The notes beneath the pieces were generated by a model. The model was not told the origin of the DNA, searched no databases, and was given only the letters and a program-made list of their open reading frames with translations. Shown piece after piece: positions 39,996 through 48,926 of a stretch of 64,000 nucleotides of DNA; position 1 is the stretch's first letter; each line of letters begins with the position of its first letter. The DNA lies in the NCBI RefSeq assembly GCF_900102695.1, contig NZ_FMVW01000001.1, positions 186,001-250,000 of the forward strand. Reading direction: 5' to 3'. This DNA is from Afifella marina DSM 2698. Its GTDB lineage: Bacteria > Pseudomonadota > Alphaproteobacteria > Rhizobiales > Afifellaceae. Made by a program: the position numbers and the translations under genes.

Positions 39996-40589
39996 CTACA
40001 GGGCCGGCGCGAAGATGCTTGCCGTCACCACCAAAGCGACGGCTGCAAGGCCAGTGGCGGCGATCATCAAGGCGCCGTCGCAGACGAGGAGCGCGAGCCC
40101 GAAGAGCGCGACGGCGCCCATCGGCGCGCTGCTTGCAAACGGGATAAGCTCCAAAGGTGGCACCGTCAGCGTCATCAGGATGCAGATGAAGGCCGCAATC
40201 CGCACGAAGGGGCCCCTGGCGTAGCGGGTGAGGCGGCCGTGGAACCAGCGGTCGAGGCGGCGCGCGAAGGAGCGCATGGATTGCGTCGCCGCACCGAGTT
40301 TCCTGGCGGAGACGCTCTGGCGCGACACGAATTCGGGGATCCAGAAATGGTCGCGGCCGAACAGCATCTGACCTGCGAAGAGCGCGATGATGGCGGCGAG
40401 GAAGGTTGGAACCCCCGGGATCCCGCCGATCGGTGAAAGCTCGATCAAGGCGGGGACCAGGAGGAAGGGGCCATAGCTGCGATGGCCGAACGTATCCATC
40501 ATCTGCCCGATCGAAACGCGCTTATGCCGGCGGGCCGTTTCGGCGAGGCGATCGACGACTTCGGTCGTGTTGCGAGGATGCGATTCCAT
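39996..40589 (-). CDS. exoD: ExoD family exopolysaccharide synthesis protein
   Basis: 197 aa. Cytoplasmic N-terminus, then the ExoD pattern (GHRSYGPFLLVPALIELSPIGGIPG) and four or five membrane segments. ExoD in Sinorhizobium affects exopolysaccharide production and alkali tolerance; its biochemistry is unknown. Single gene on the minus strand, about 285 bp upstream of the RiPP peptide start and unlikely to share its promoter. Confidence 0.88.
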   Translation of the reverse strand: MESHPRNTTEVVDRLAETARRHKRVSIGQMMDTFGHRSYGPFLLVPALIELSPIGGIPGVPTFLAAIIALFAGQMLFGRDHFWIPEFVSRQSVSARKLGAATQSMRSFARRLDRWFHGRLTRYARGPFVRIAAFICILMTLTVPPLELIPFASSAPMGAVALFGLALLVCDGALMIAATGLAAVALVVTASIFAPAL

Positions 40590-40828
40590 GATCGCCGAAC
40601 GGCGGAGGGGGAGGTGGGTTCCACGCCGTGCCTGACTGTGCGGCCTTCCCCCGCGGCCCGCGTAGGCCGGCTCTGGCGGACTTCAAAGGGATTAACGGAA
40701 TTTCCGCTATCTCGCGTCTCAGCCTCCCGAATTCGCGATGGCAGCTATCGACTAAGGTGCGTTGTGCAGTGCGGCAGGCGGGCGTAGGGCAGCGGCAAGA
40801 ATAGAAGGGTCAAAGCAGGAGTGATCCC

Positions 40829-41038
40829 ATGCGCACATCCCCCTCAACCCCCCAACCCCATCTCGCTGGAGCGCACTGGCACGACGCGCTGGCACGTCAG
40901 GGCCGTTCGTTCGCTCAGATGATGTCGACCTTTGCCACCGCCTGCGATCTTGCGGCCGAAGCGGAAGCGACCGGGCACGCCCCGGCCGACGCGTTCGACC
41001 GCCTGTGCGGCAACAAGAAAACGGCCGCGCGCCACTGA
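40829..41038 (+). CDS. Small hypothetical protein
   Basis: 69 aa from ATG 40829, with caggag eight bases upstream. Soluble, Ala-rich, with a helical middle (FAQMMSTFATACDLAAEAEA) and a basic end. I do not recognise the family. A terminator-like hairpin follows 30 bp after the stop, which together with the ribosome binding site argues for a real gene. The 239 bp before it, back to exoD, contain no other supported feature. Confidence 0.5.
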   Translation: MRTSPSTPQPHLAGAHWHDALARQGRSFAQMMSTFATACDLAAEAEATGHAPADAFDRLCGNKKTAARH

Positions 41039-41068
41039 CCGCTTTTCGTCACTGACTGGCCTCGCAAT

Positions 41069-41097
41069 ACGCCGGACCCGGGTTGTCGGGCCGGCGT
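41069..41097 (+). terminator. Hairpin after the 69-aa gene
   Basis: Arms ACGCCGG (41069-41075) and CCGGCGT (41091-41097), extended by an inner CCCG/CGGG pair with one bulged A, followed by gttgcatt. It is a plausible terminator separating the small gene from glpK. Confidence 0.55.
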
Positions 41098-41248
41098 GTT
41101 GCATTCAGAAGATGCGGATTTTTGGGTGTTTGTCCGCAGCACCCGGGCCGCGTGTCGATTTCCTTCCCCGTATCCTGCCTTCGCCCTTGAGCATGGCTGG
41201 CGCTCGTCCAATAAGGGGCGAGACGAAAAAAATAGGGAAGGGTAGGAT

Positions 41249-42742
41249 ATGGGCGGTTACGTCCTCGCCATCGATCAGGGCACGACATCGTCACGCGCGA
41301 TCGTCTTTGACGATCGCGCCCACGTCATGGGCGTCGGGCAGCTGGAATTCCAGCAGCATTTCCCGCGTTCAGGCTGGGTAGAGCACAATCCGGAAGATCT
41401 GTGGCGCACCACGGTGGAAACCGTGCGCCGCGCCTTGGCCGAAGCCCGGCTCTCCGCGACGGATCTCGCCGGCATCGGCATCACCAATCAGCGCGAGACG
41501 GCACTCGTCTGGGACCGCCACACGGGCGAGCCGATCCACAACGCCATCGTCTGGCAGGATCGCCGGACGGCGCGGCTTTGCGAGCGTCTCATCAAGGAGG
41601 GCAATGCCGAGCCGGTTGCCGAGAAGACCGGTCTTCTGATCGACAGCTATTTCTCCGGCACCAAGGTGAACTGGCTTCTCGACAATGTCGAAGGGGCGAG
41701 AGCGCGCGCGGAAGCGGGTGACCTTCTCTTCGGCACGGTCGACACCTGGCTCATCTGGAAGCTGACGGGCGGTCGCGTGCACGCGACCGACGCGACCAAT
41801 GCGGCGCGGACGCTGATGTTCGACATTCGCCGCAACGAATGGGACGACGATCTTCTCGCCATGCTCGGCGTGCCCCGGTCCATGCTGCCGGAGGTGAAGG
41901 ACAGCGCCGCGGAATTCGGCGAGACGGATCCGGCGATCTTCGGCACGGCGATCCCGATCCGCGGCGTCGCCGGCGATCAGCACGCGGCAACCCTCGGCCA
42001 GGCCTGTTTCACGCCTGGCATGGTGAAATCGACCTACGGAACCGGCTGTTTCGCCGTCCTCAATACGGGTGACGAATTCGTCCGCTCCAAGAACAAGCTT
42101 CTGACCACGATCGCCTATCGTCTCGACGGGCGCACCACCTACGCGATCGAGGGCTCGATTTTCGTGGCCGGCGCCGCCGTGCAATGGCTGCGCGACGGGC
42201 TCAAAATGATCGACCGCGCCGAAGAATCGGGTGAACTCGCGGGCCGCGCCGATGCCGGTCAGGACGTCTACCTCGTTCCGGCCTTCACCGGGCTCGGCGC
42301 GCCCTGGTGGGATTCCGATGCGCGCGGCGCGTTGTTCGGTCTGACGCGGGCGACGGGTCCGGCCGAGCTGGCCCGGGCGGCCCTTGAATCGGTGTGCTTC
42401 CAGACGGCCGACCTCATCTCCGCCATGCAGCGCGACTGGCAGGGGGCCGACGATCCGGTTCTGCGCGTCGACGGCGGCATGGTGGCGAGCGATTGGACGA
42501 TGCAGCGTCTTGCCGATCTTCTCGATGCGCCGGTTGATCGGCCGGTGGTTCTGGAAACGACCGCTCTTGGCGCGGCGTGGCTCGCCGGCCGGCAGGCGGG
42601 CGTGTGGCCGCATGAAGAGGAATTCGCCAAGGCCTGGCGCCCCGAGCGCCGCTTCACGCCGCAGATCTCCGAAGACGTGCGGACCGAAAAGCTCGCCGGC
42701 TGGCGCGATGCCGTGCGCCGGACGCTGACCCGGCAGGACTGA
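41249..42742 (+). CDS. glpK: Glycerol kinase
   Basis: 497 aa, the standard length. FGGY-family motifs: [15 protein letters not shown] at the N-terminus, [34 protein letters not shown], and the glycerol-kinase signature YGTGCF. Phosphorylates glycerol to glycerol 3-phosphate. No glpF or glpD is adjacent, so the gene stands alone here. The ribosome binding site is gggaaggg, before ATG 41249. Confidence 0.96.
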   Translation: MGGYVLAIDQGTTSSRAIVFDDRAHVMGVGQLEFQQHFPRSGWVEHNPEDLWRTTVETVRRALAEARLSATDLAGIGITNQRETALVWDRHTGEPIHNAIVWQDRRTARLCERLIKEGNAEPVAEKTGLLIDSYFSGTKVNWLLDNVEGARARAEAGDLLFGTVDTWLIWKLTGGRVHATDATNAARTLMFDIRRNEWDDDLLAMLGVPRSMLPEVKDSAAEFGETDPAIFGTAIPIRGVAGDQHAATLGQACFTPGMVKSTYGTGCFAVLNTGDEFVRSKNKLLTTIAYRLDGRTTYAIEGSIFVAGAAVQWLRDGLKMIDRAEESGELAGRADAGQDVYLVPAFTGLGAPWWDSDARGALFGLTRATGPAELARAALESVCFQTADLISAMQRDWQGADDPVLRVDGGMVASDWTMQRLADLLDAPVDRPVVLETTALGAAWLAGRQAGVWPHEEEFAKAWRPERRFTPQISEDVRTEKLAGWRDAVRRTLTRQD

Positions 42743-42907
42743 CCGCACGATCTCTGCCAAATGATCTTTGACGATGCCGGCCGCCGCGCGACAGCGTGGC
42801 GGCCGGTCTCGTTGTGGGCGCGGCGAAGGGGCGCGGCATTCGGGCTTTACAGACCTCATCACAATCATATTCTTGAAGGTGAATGTGATGATTTGCGGAG
42901 AACCCTG

Positions 42908-43342
42908 ATGCGCAAGATCCTTGCCCTCGCGAGCCTCGTTTTGGTTTTGGCCACGCCTGCCATGGCGCAGGAAAAGCCCGCGCTCGTGACCGTCGTGACA
43001 TCGCCCGAACCGCAGACGCAGCTGATGGCGATGGTGCTCACCATGCAATCGGTGCAGCAGGGGGCGAAGGCGCATGTGCTTCTATGCGGACCGGCGGCCG
43101 ATATCGCCCTCAAGAATGCGCCGGCGAGCGCAATGGCGTTGCAGAAGCCGAAAGGCATGAGCCCGAAGGGGCTGATGCAGACGATCCTGAAGAAGACCGA
43201 CACCTCCGTCGATGTCTGCGCCCTCTATCTGCCCAACAAGGGGCTGAGCGAGGATGCGCTCATCGACGGGGTCGGCGTGGCCGAGCCGCCGCAGATGGCG
43301 GAACGTCTCCTGGCGGAGAACACCCGCGTTCTGAGTTTTTGA
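42908..43342 (+). CDS. Exported DsrE-like protein
   Basis: 144 aa from ATG 42908 with ggag upstream. A clean Sec signal peptide (RKILALASLVLVLATPAMAQ, cleavage near residue 21) precedes a DsrE/F-like fold: hydrophobic strand VTVVTSPEPQTQLMAMVLTMQS, HVLLCGPAAD, and DVCALYLPNKGLSEDALIDGVG. Two Cys, at about positions 60 and 105, are spaced as in periplasmic DsrE-like proteins. Function unknown; relatives take part in sulfur relay or redox. Single gene between glpK and a sugar-nucleotide dehydrogenase. Confidence 0.72.
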   Translation: MRKILALASLVLVLATPAMAQEKPALVTVVTSPEPQTQLMAMVLTMQSVQQGAKAHVLLCGPAADIALKNAPASAMALQKPKGMSPKGLMQTILKKTDTSVDVCALYLPNKGLSEDALIDGVGVAEPPQMAERLLAENTRVLSF

Positions 43343-43527
43343 GGAAGCCTTCGCGGCGCTCGATTTTGTCCTCTGCGCCAGCCGGAAACGTTATCCGGAA
43401 CTGGGGAGGCCACAACCGGGAGCATGCCCTGCCGTTGACCGGAAAACCCGCCGCTTGTAGGCGTGTCGCATAGCATTTGGAGGACGGTTGCCGAGACATC
43501 GCCCCCCTGCCTGATCGTGACCATCGC

Positions 43528-44817
43528 ATGAGGGGATCTTTGGACCCACATCGTCTCTCCGTCCTGGGGCTCGGATATGTCGGGCTCCCGGTCGCCGCAG
43601 CTTTTGCGCGCGGGGGCTATGAGGTGGTCGCCTTCGACATCGATACGGCCCGCGTGCATGAATTGCGCGCCGGGCGCGATCGCAACGCCGAGGTGACGCC
43701 GCAGGATCTCGCCTGTCCGAGGCTTCACATCACCTCCGACACGCAAGAGCTGTCGCGGGCCGATATTCACATCGTCACGGTGCCGACGCCGATCACGCCC
43801 GCCCGAAGGCCGGACCTCCGGCCGCTTCAGAGCGCTTCGGTGACTGTGGGGCGCGTGCTGAAGGCGGGCGATATCGTCGTGTACGAATCGACGGTCTATC
43901 CAGGCGCGACGGAGGAGGTCTGCGTGCCGATCCTCGAAGCCGAGAGCGGCTTGAGGTTCGGGCAGGACTTTGCCGTCGGCTATTCGCCGGAGCGCATCAA
44001 TCCCGGAGACGACCGCCATCGTTTCGAGACCATCGCGAAGGTGGTTTCAGGCTCCGATGAAAAGACGCTCGATCGTCTCGCCGAGCTCTATGGCTCGGTG
44101 CTTAAGGCGGAAGTGCATCGCGCGCCCTCGATCCGCGTGGCGGAGGCCGCGAAAGTGATCGAGAACACGCAGCGCGACCTTAACATCGCGCTGATGAACG
44201 AGCTTGCCCTCATCTTCGACCGTCTCGGTCTGCGCACCGCCGACGTGCTGGCGGCCGCGCGCACCAAGTGGAATTTCGTCGATTTCACGCCGGGCCTCGT
44301 CGGCGGTCACTGCATCGGCGTCGATCCCTATTATCTGACGGCCAAGGCCGAGGAGACGGGCCACCATCCGGAGGTCATCCTGGCCGGGCGCCGCACCAAT
44401 GACGGGATGGGCGCCTTCATTGCGCGCAAGACCGTCAAGCTGATGATCGGGCAGGGACTGCTTGTGAAGGGCAGCCGCGTCGGCATCTTTGGGCTCACCT
44501 TCAAGGAAAACGTTTCCGATCTCCGCAACAGCCGCGTGCCCGATATCGTCGAGGAGCTGCGGGACTATGGCATCACGCCCTTCGTCCACGATCCTCTCGC
44601 CGAAAAAGAGGCGACTTTTCGGGCCTATGGGATCGAGCTGAGCGAGCTTGAGGCGATCGACGATCTCGATGCGGCCATCTTGGCCGTTCCGCATGCGGGT
44701 TATCTCGCCGATGCCGGGCAGAAGCTCTTCGGGCGCGTCAGAAATGGCGGCGTGGTTGTGGATGTGAAGTCGCGTTTTGCGGATTGCCCGCCGCACCTCC
44801 ATTACTGGAGCCTCTGA
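43528..44817 (+). CDS. Nucleotide-sugar dehydrogenase, UDP-N-acetylhexosamine 6-dehydrogenase type (TviB/WbpA-like)
   Basis: 429 aa from ATG 43528; a TTG at 43540 following aggggatc and a TTG at 43477 are alternatives. NAD-binding start LSVLGLGYVGLPVAAAFARGG, STVYPGATEE, GYSPERINPGD, and the catalytic Cys in GGHCIGVDPYYLT, a variant typical of UDP-GalNAc/GlcNAc dehydrogenases. The C-terminal domain has GLTFKENVSDLRNSR. Makes UDP-hexuronic acids for capsule or exopolysaccharide. Its last 80 bp overlap manC on the other strand. Confidence 0.87.
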   Translation: MRGSLDPHRLSVLGLGYVGLPVAAAFARGGYEVVAFDIDTARVHELRAGRDRNAEVTPQDLACPRLHITSDTQELSRADIHIVTVPTPITPARRPDLRPLQSASVTVGRVLKAGDIVVYESTVYPGATEEVCVPILEAESGLRFGQDFAVGYSPERINPGDDRHRFETIAKVVSGSDEKTLDRLAELYGSVLKAEVHRAPSIRVAEAAKVIENTQRDLNIALMNELALIFDRLGLRTADVLAAARTKWNFVDFTPGLVGGHCIGVDPYYLTAKAEETGHHPEVILAGRRTNDGMGAFIARKTVKLMIGQGLLVKGSRVGIFGLTFKENVSDLRNSRVPDIVEELRDYGITPFVHDPLAEKEATFRAYGIELSELEAIDDLDAAILAVPHAGYLADAGQKLFGRVRNGGVVVDVKSRFADCPPHLHYWSL

Positions 44818-46267
44818 CCGGCTCGCTCGCATAGGCGGGGCGCTCCCAGCCCCCGTCGCGAAGCCTGTCGTAATCGTCATCGAGCCGCACCACGTCGTCT
44901 TCGGCGAGATAGGTGCCGGATTGCACCTCGATCAGCTCGAGCGGGATTTTTCCGGGGTTTTCGAGCCGGTGCACGGCCCCGATCGGGATGAACGTCGATT
45001 CGTTCTCGTAGAGGAGCTTTTCGGTGTTCCCGATCGTGACGAGAGCCGTGCCGCGGACCACGATCCAGTGCTCGGCGCGGTGAAAATGCCGTTGCAGGGA
45101 GAGCCGGCCACCCGGCTTCACCTCGATGCGCTTGACCTGGAACCGCTCGCCGCGATCGATCGCCTGATAGCTTCCCCACGGGCGATAGACATAGGCCGGC
45201 TCTTCGATCTGCGGCCGGCCGCTTTGCTTGAGCATGGCAACGAGCGGTTTGAGCGCCTCGGCTTTTGATCGATCGGTGACGAGCGTCGCATCCCGCGTCT
45301 GAATGACGGCGAGGCCCGACAGGCCGACGACGGCGACGAGGTTGTCGCCCAGGACGTAATTGTCTTCGGCCTCGACGAAGAGGGCCTCTCCCCGCGCGGC
45401 ATTGCCCTCCCCGTCCTTTTCGGTGAGCGACCAGAGCGCGTCCCAGGAGCCGATATCGCGCCAGCCCATGGAGACGGGAAGAACGCGTATGGTCTTCGTT
45501 TTCTCCAAGACGGCGACATCGATGGAGGCAGGAGTCGTGCGGGCGAAGCTCGTTTCCTCGAGCCGCGGACAGCCGAAATCGTATCTGGCGCCGGCCACGG
45601 CTTCAGCGGCAGCCGAGACCGTCTCGGGATCGAAGCGGGCATATTCGGCAAGGAGCTGATCGGCGCGAAAAACGAGATTGCCGGAGTTCCACAGATAGCC
45701 GGCGGCGACATAATTCTGCGCTGCCGCAGCGTCGGGTTTTTCGATGAAGGCGGCGACGGCACGGATCGCCGGCGTCTCGCCGGCGCCGTCGGGCCGGATG
45801 TAGCCATAGCCGGTGGCGGCATGGTCGGGGTGCACGCCGAAGGCCACGATCTGGCCCTGCTGTGCGCTGGCGGCGGCCTCCTGCGCGGCCGCCCGGAAAC
45901 TGGCGACATCCTCCACCATGTGGTCGGCGGCGAGCATCATGACGATCGCCTGCGGATCCTGTCCGGCGATGAAATGGCTTCCGGCCGCAGCCGCCGGCCC
46001 GGAATCCCGGCCTTCGGGTTCGAGGAGAATGGTGGCGCTCACGCCGAGTGCCGCCAATTGCTCCGCCACCATGTGGCGATAGCGGGCGGCTGTAACGATC
46101 ACCGGCGCCGCGAAGATAGCCGGCGCGCTGATACGATGGATCGTCTCTTGGAAGGTCGAGCATTTGCCCAGGAAATTGATGAATTGCTTCGGCGCGGATT
46201 CGCGCGAGGCCGGCCAAAGGCGCGTGCCTGATCCTCCGCACAAAATGAGCGGAACGATTGCCCCCAT
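44738..46267 (-). CDS. manC: Mannose-1-phosphate guanylyltransferase / mannose-6-phosphate isomerase
   Basis: 509 aa. Pyrophosphorylase signature LCGGSGTRLWPASRESAPKQF is cut here to its core GGSGTRLWPASR at residues ~11-22; FIEKP and the NSGNLVFRA region follow. The C-terminal ~120 residues are the cupin isomerase domain (RPWGSYQAID, RIEVKPGGRLSLQRHFHRAEHW). Provides GDP-mannose for surface polysaccharide. The enzyme normally ends near DDYDRLRDGGW; here ~35 extra residues run through the end of the convergent dehydrogenase gene. Confidence 0.92.
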   Translation of the reverse strand: MGAIVPLILCGGSGTRLWPASRESAPKQFINFLGKCSTFQETIHRISAPAIFAAPVIVTAARYRHMVAEQLAALGVSATILLEPEGRDSGPAAAAGSHFIAGQDPQAIVMMLAADHMVEDVASFRAAAQEAAASAQQGQIVAFGVHPDHAATGYGYIRPDGAGETPAIRAVAAFIEKPDAAAAQNYVAAGYLWNSGNLVFRADQLLAEYARFDPETVSAAAEAVAGARYDFGCPRLEETSFARTTPASIDVAVLEKTKTIRVLPVSMGWRDIGSWDALWSLTEKDGEGNAARGEALFVEAEDNYVLGDNLVAVVGLSGLAVIQTRDATLVTDRSKAEALKPLVAMLKQSGRPQIEEPAYVYRPWGSYQAIDRGERFQVKRIEVKPGGRLSLQRHFHRAEHWIVVRGTALVTIGNTEKLLYENESTFIPIGAVHRLENPGKIPLELIEVQSGTYLAEDDVVRLDDDYDRLRDGGWERPAYASEPVRGSSNGGAAGNPQNATSHPQPRRHF

Positions 46268-46389
46268 CGGTTCATCCCCCTGAACCCCAGGTAGCGATCG
46301 CAGGTTTTCGCAACTTATGCAAGGAGTGGCGCGCCGCCCTTTGCACCGTCCTCCCCGCCGTCCCCCGCGTCGTGCTCGGCAACGTGCGC

Positions 46390-47538
46390 TTAAGCGGCGC
46401 GCTGCGCGACGAACGAGCTCTCAGCATAGACGCAGATATTGGCTCGTCCCTGACGTTTCGCCTGGTAGAGGGCCTGATCCGCCATGGTGTAAAGCTGCTT
46501 CGCGCCGAGCTCGCCGGAAACGAAGGTCGCAAGGCCGGCACTCGCGCCGATGCGGATATCCTCGTGTCCGAGAGCAAAAGGTTGCGCGACGGCTGCGAGG
46601 ATCGCTTTGCCCCTGAGGAGGGCTTCCGAGCTCCGCATGCCGACCGGCATGATGACGGCGAATTCGTCGCCGCCGATCCGCGCCGCGAAGGCCTCCGATG
46701 GCAGGGAGGCGCGGATACGCTCCGCCGAGGCGCAAAGAAGCTGATCGCCGATGATATGGCCGAACGTGTCGTTGACGGGTTTGAAGCCGTCGAGGTCGAG
46801 GAGGATGAGCGCGAAGCCTTCGCCACGGGCGCCCGCCTCGCAGATCGCCATCGCCATCTTCTCTTCGAAATAGGCGCGGTTCGGCAGCTTCGTGAGGTGA
46901 TCGTGGCGTGCGAGCAGCCGCAGGGAGCGTTCCGCCTCAAGGCGCGCGACCATGGTCTGCGAATTGTGGATGATGAGCTGTGTGGCTCCGAGCGTGAACA
47001 TGATCTCGATGAAGGCGAGAGCGAGGTAGCTCGGGCCGCCGAGCGTCAGCGATACGGCGATGACCGGCAGGAGAACCAGGAGGAGTTGTGTGACGGCGAT
47101 GCGCGGCCGTACCACGCGCACGACGATGCCAGTGAAATAGGCCATGGTGAGCGTCATCACGACAACGTCGGCCATGTGGTTTTGAAAGACGAGCGTGCGT
47201 GCTGCCAAAGTGCCAAGACAGGCCGAGAACGCCCATCCCCCCGCCATATAGGCGAGCTCCCAGCGACGCCATTTGTCGCCAATACGCAACGCGCTTCTGC
47301 GCCAGCGTCGGTAGTGCAGGCATATGGCGATGCGCGCGAGGCCGACGAGAAATCCGACGATCGTGATGATGGCCAGAAGCTGATCGCCCGTATCCATCGC
47401 CGCGATCGTTCCGGCAACCACGAAACCGAACAATATCAGGGTGATAGAGGGCAACGCGCCGTAAACGAGATCGAGCAGATGCGGGAGGATCGTCTCCTCG
47501 CCATCGCTCCGCGATATGAGCATCGTTCCTGCTGTCAT
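46390..47538 (-). CDS. Membrane GGDEF-domain protein (diguanylate cyclase)
   Basis: 382 aa from ATG 47538. Six or so membrane segments in the first ~200 residues (LVYGALPSITLILFGFVVAG and so on), then a GGDEF domain starting at LLARHDHLTKLPNRAYFEE with an intact ARIGGDEFAVI. The position of the RxxD inhibitory site reads PSEA, so product inhibition through that site is unlikely. Should make cyclic di-GMP. The frame extends upstream to 47646, but the earlier start is not supported by sequence character. Neighbouring polysaccharide genes could be downstream targets, by inference. Confidence 0.87.
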   Translation of the reverse strand: MTAGTMLISRSDGEETILPHLLDLVYGALPSITLILFGFVVAGTIAAMDTGDQLLAIITIVGFLVGLARIAICLHYRRWRRSALRIGDKWRRWELAYMAGGWAFSACLGTLAARTLVFQNHMADVVVMTLTMAYFTGIVVRVVRPRIAVTQLLLVLLPVIAVSLTLGGPSYLALAFIEIMFTLGATQLIIHNSQTMVARLEAERSLRLLARHDHLTKLPNRAYFEEKMAMAICEAGARGEGFALILLDLDGFKPVNDTFGHIIGDQLLCASAERIRASLPSEAFAARIGGDEFAVIMPVGMRSSEALLRGKAILAAVAQPFALGHEDIRIGASAGLATFVSGELGAKQLYTMADQALYQAKRQGRANICVYAESSFVAQRAA

Positions 47539-47904
47539 GGCTCCGCCCCACCTCCACAGCGGATGGGCTACAGGAATTGAGAAGTCCTGAATCCAACCGT
47601 GAGAATGCTCACGTCTCGCGCGGCAGATCACGACGGTGACTTGCATTTCATTCGCCCGGTCAACGACATGCCAGAATTGTCGCAGGGCTTGTGGCGACCC
47701 CTTCCGTTCGTCCCCGAAGGCATCGTTGCGATGCGCGCGGAGAGACGGCGGAGGTGGATTGTCCTTCGTTTTGAACAGGAGACAGAGCGGCGGAATGCTG
47801 CCCGAAGCTTGCCGCGGCGGAGGGGATCGAATAGGCCTTTGCCGTCAGCCGGTTCGGCGTTGTCCAGAGCCGCATCAAGGGGAATTTGAAGGGGAGGATC
47901 GGAC
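47539..47904. other. Divergent intergenic region, GGDEF gene / TRAP operon
   Basis: 366 bp. Several short frames are open, but none has a good ribosome binding site plus protein-like composition, so I call no gene. It should hold the promoters of both flanking genes. The only site I can point to is ggggagg at 47891-47897, the ribosome binding site of the TAXI receptor. Confidence 0.45.
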
Positions 47905-48876
47905 ATGAGGAACAGAGCTGGATGGCGCGCATGGGCGGCCGGCGGAGCGCTGGTCGCGGCGGCCGTGATCGCTGGCGGAGCGCAGGCGGAAACCCGCATC
48001 ACCTATAAGTCCGCAAAGGCCGGCACCTCCTATTATCAGATGGGCGTGGAGCTCTCCGAGGCGATCAAGCAGGGCACCGACGGCGATGTGATCCTGACAG
48101 TCGAGGAGAGCCAGGGCTCGGTCCAGAACGTCATGGAAGCGGCGGTTCGTCCGGGAAGCTTCATCTTCACCACGCCGCCGGCGCTGGTGGGCCTCGCCCA
48201 GGCCGGCAAGGGCGCCTTCGAGAAACGCCCGAGCGAGAAGTTCAAGGACGTTCGCGCCCTCTTTCCGATCCCCTCGCTCACCATGCATTTCGTCATCGCC
48301 GGCGACGAGGCGGTGCTGCCCCTGAGCGCGCTTGAAGGCAAGTCGGTGCTGCTCGGCAAGGGCTCCTTCGGCGCGCGCGAGGGCGAGAAATATCTCGAGC
48401 TCTTCGATCTCAAGGACAAGGTGACGATCGCCAACGCCGAGCTCGGCAATGCCGCCGATGCCCTGAAGAACGGGCAGATCGATGCCTTCGTGACCTCCGG
48501 CTCGTTTCCGGCTCCGAATGTCGTGGAGACGGCCGCGAGCGCCGATATCGGCCTCGTCTCCATGACGGATGAGGAAGTCGAAAAGACCGGCCGCACCCGC
48601 GCCGTCATTCCCGCAGGCACCTATGCCGGCGTCGACGAGGACGTGGTGACGACCTCGCTTCCGGTCATCGCCTATACGACGACGGCGATGGACGCCGACA
48701 CGGCCTATCTGGTGACGAAGACGTTCTGGGAAGAAAAGGCGCGTCTGTACGAGACGGCACCGTGGTGGAAGGCGGTGTCACCCGAGCTTCTGTCGGAGGT
48801 CGAGGGTAAGCTCCACGAGGGCGCCCTGCGCTATTACGAGGAAGCGGGCATCGACGTGCCGGAGCAGCTGAAATAG
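47905..48876 (+). CDS. TAXI-family TRAP transporter solute receptor
   Basis: 323 aa. Sec signal peptide (AAGGALVAAAVIAGGAQA, cleavage near residue 28), then ITYKSAKAGTSYYQMGVELSEAIKQ, as in TAXI receptors, and the C-terminal region with YLVTKTFWEE. Captures an organic acid or amino acid-like ligand in the periplasm for the fused TRAP permease 50 bp downstream. The ligand cannot be read from sequence; known TAXI systems take glutamate, 2-oxoglutarate and similar acids. Confidence 0.88.
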   Translation: MRNRAGWRAWAAGGALVAAAVIAGGAQAETRITYKSAKAGTSYYQMGVELSEAIKQGTDGDVILTVEESQGSVQNVMEAAVRPGSFIFTTPPALVGLAQAGKGAFEKRPSEKFKDVRALFPIPSLTMHFVIAGDEAVLPLSALEGKSVLLGKGSFGAREGEKYLELFDLKDKVTIANAELGNAADALKNGQIDAFVTSGSFPAPNVVETAASADIGLVSMTDEEVEKTGRTRAVIPAGTYAGVDEDVVTTSLPVIAYTTTAMDADTAYLVTKTFWEEKARLYETAPWWKAVSPELLSEVEGKLHEGALRYYEEAGIDVPEQLK

Positions 48877-48926
48877 CCGCACGGCTCGAACTCGAAATTT
48901 CCGGCGATTGACCGAAAGGCGAGCCC

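Noticed and set aside
39937-40224. 95-codon plus-strand frame overlapping exoD
   Set aside because: Antisense to most of the exoD C-terminus and typical of shadow frames; it is not a second RiPP peptide.
43343-43527. Possible riboswitch or leader RNA before the sugar-nucleotide dehydrogenase
   Set aside because: I looked for cobalamin-box and SAM-type conserved cores and found none; only a weak 5-bp stem is present.
47599-47889. 96-codon plus-strand frame in the GGDEF-TRAP gap
   Set aside because: Arg-rich composition, no ribosome binding site and overlapped by an equally long minus-strand frame; not protein-like.
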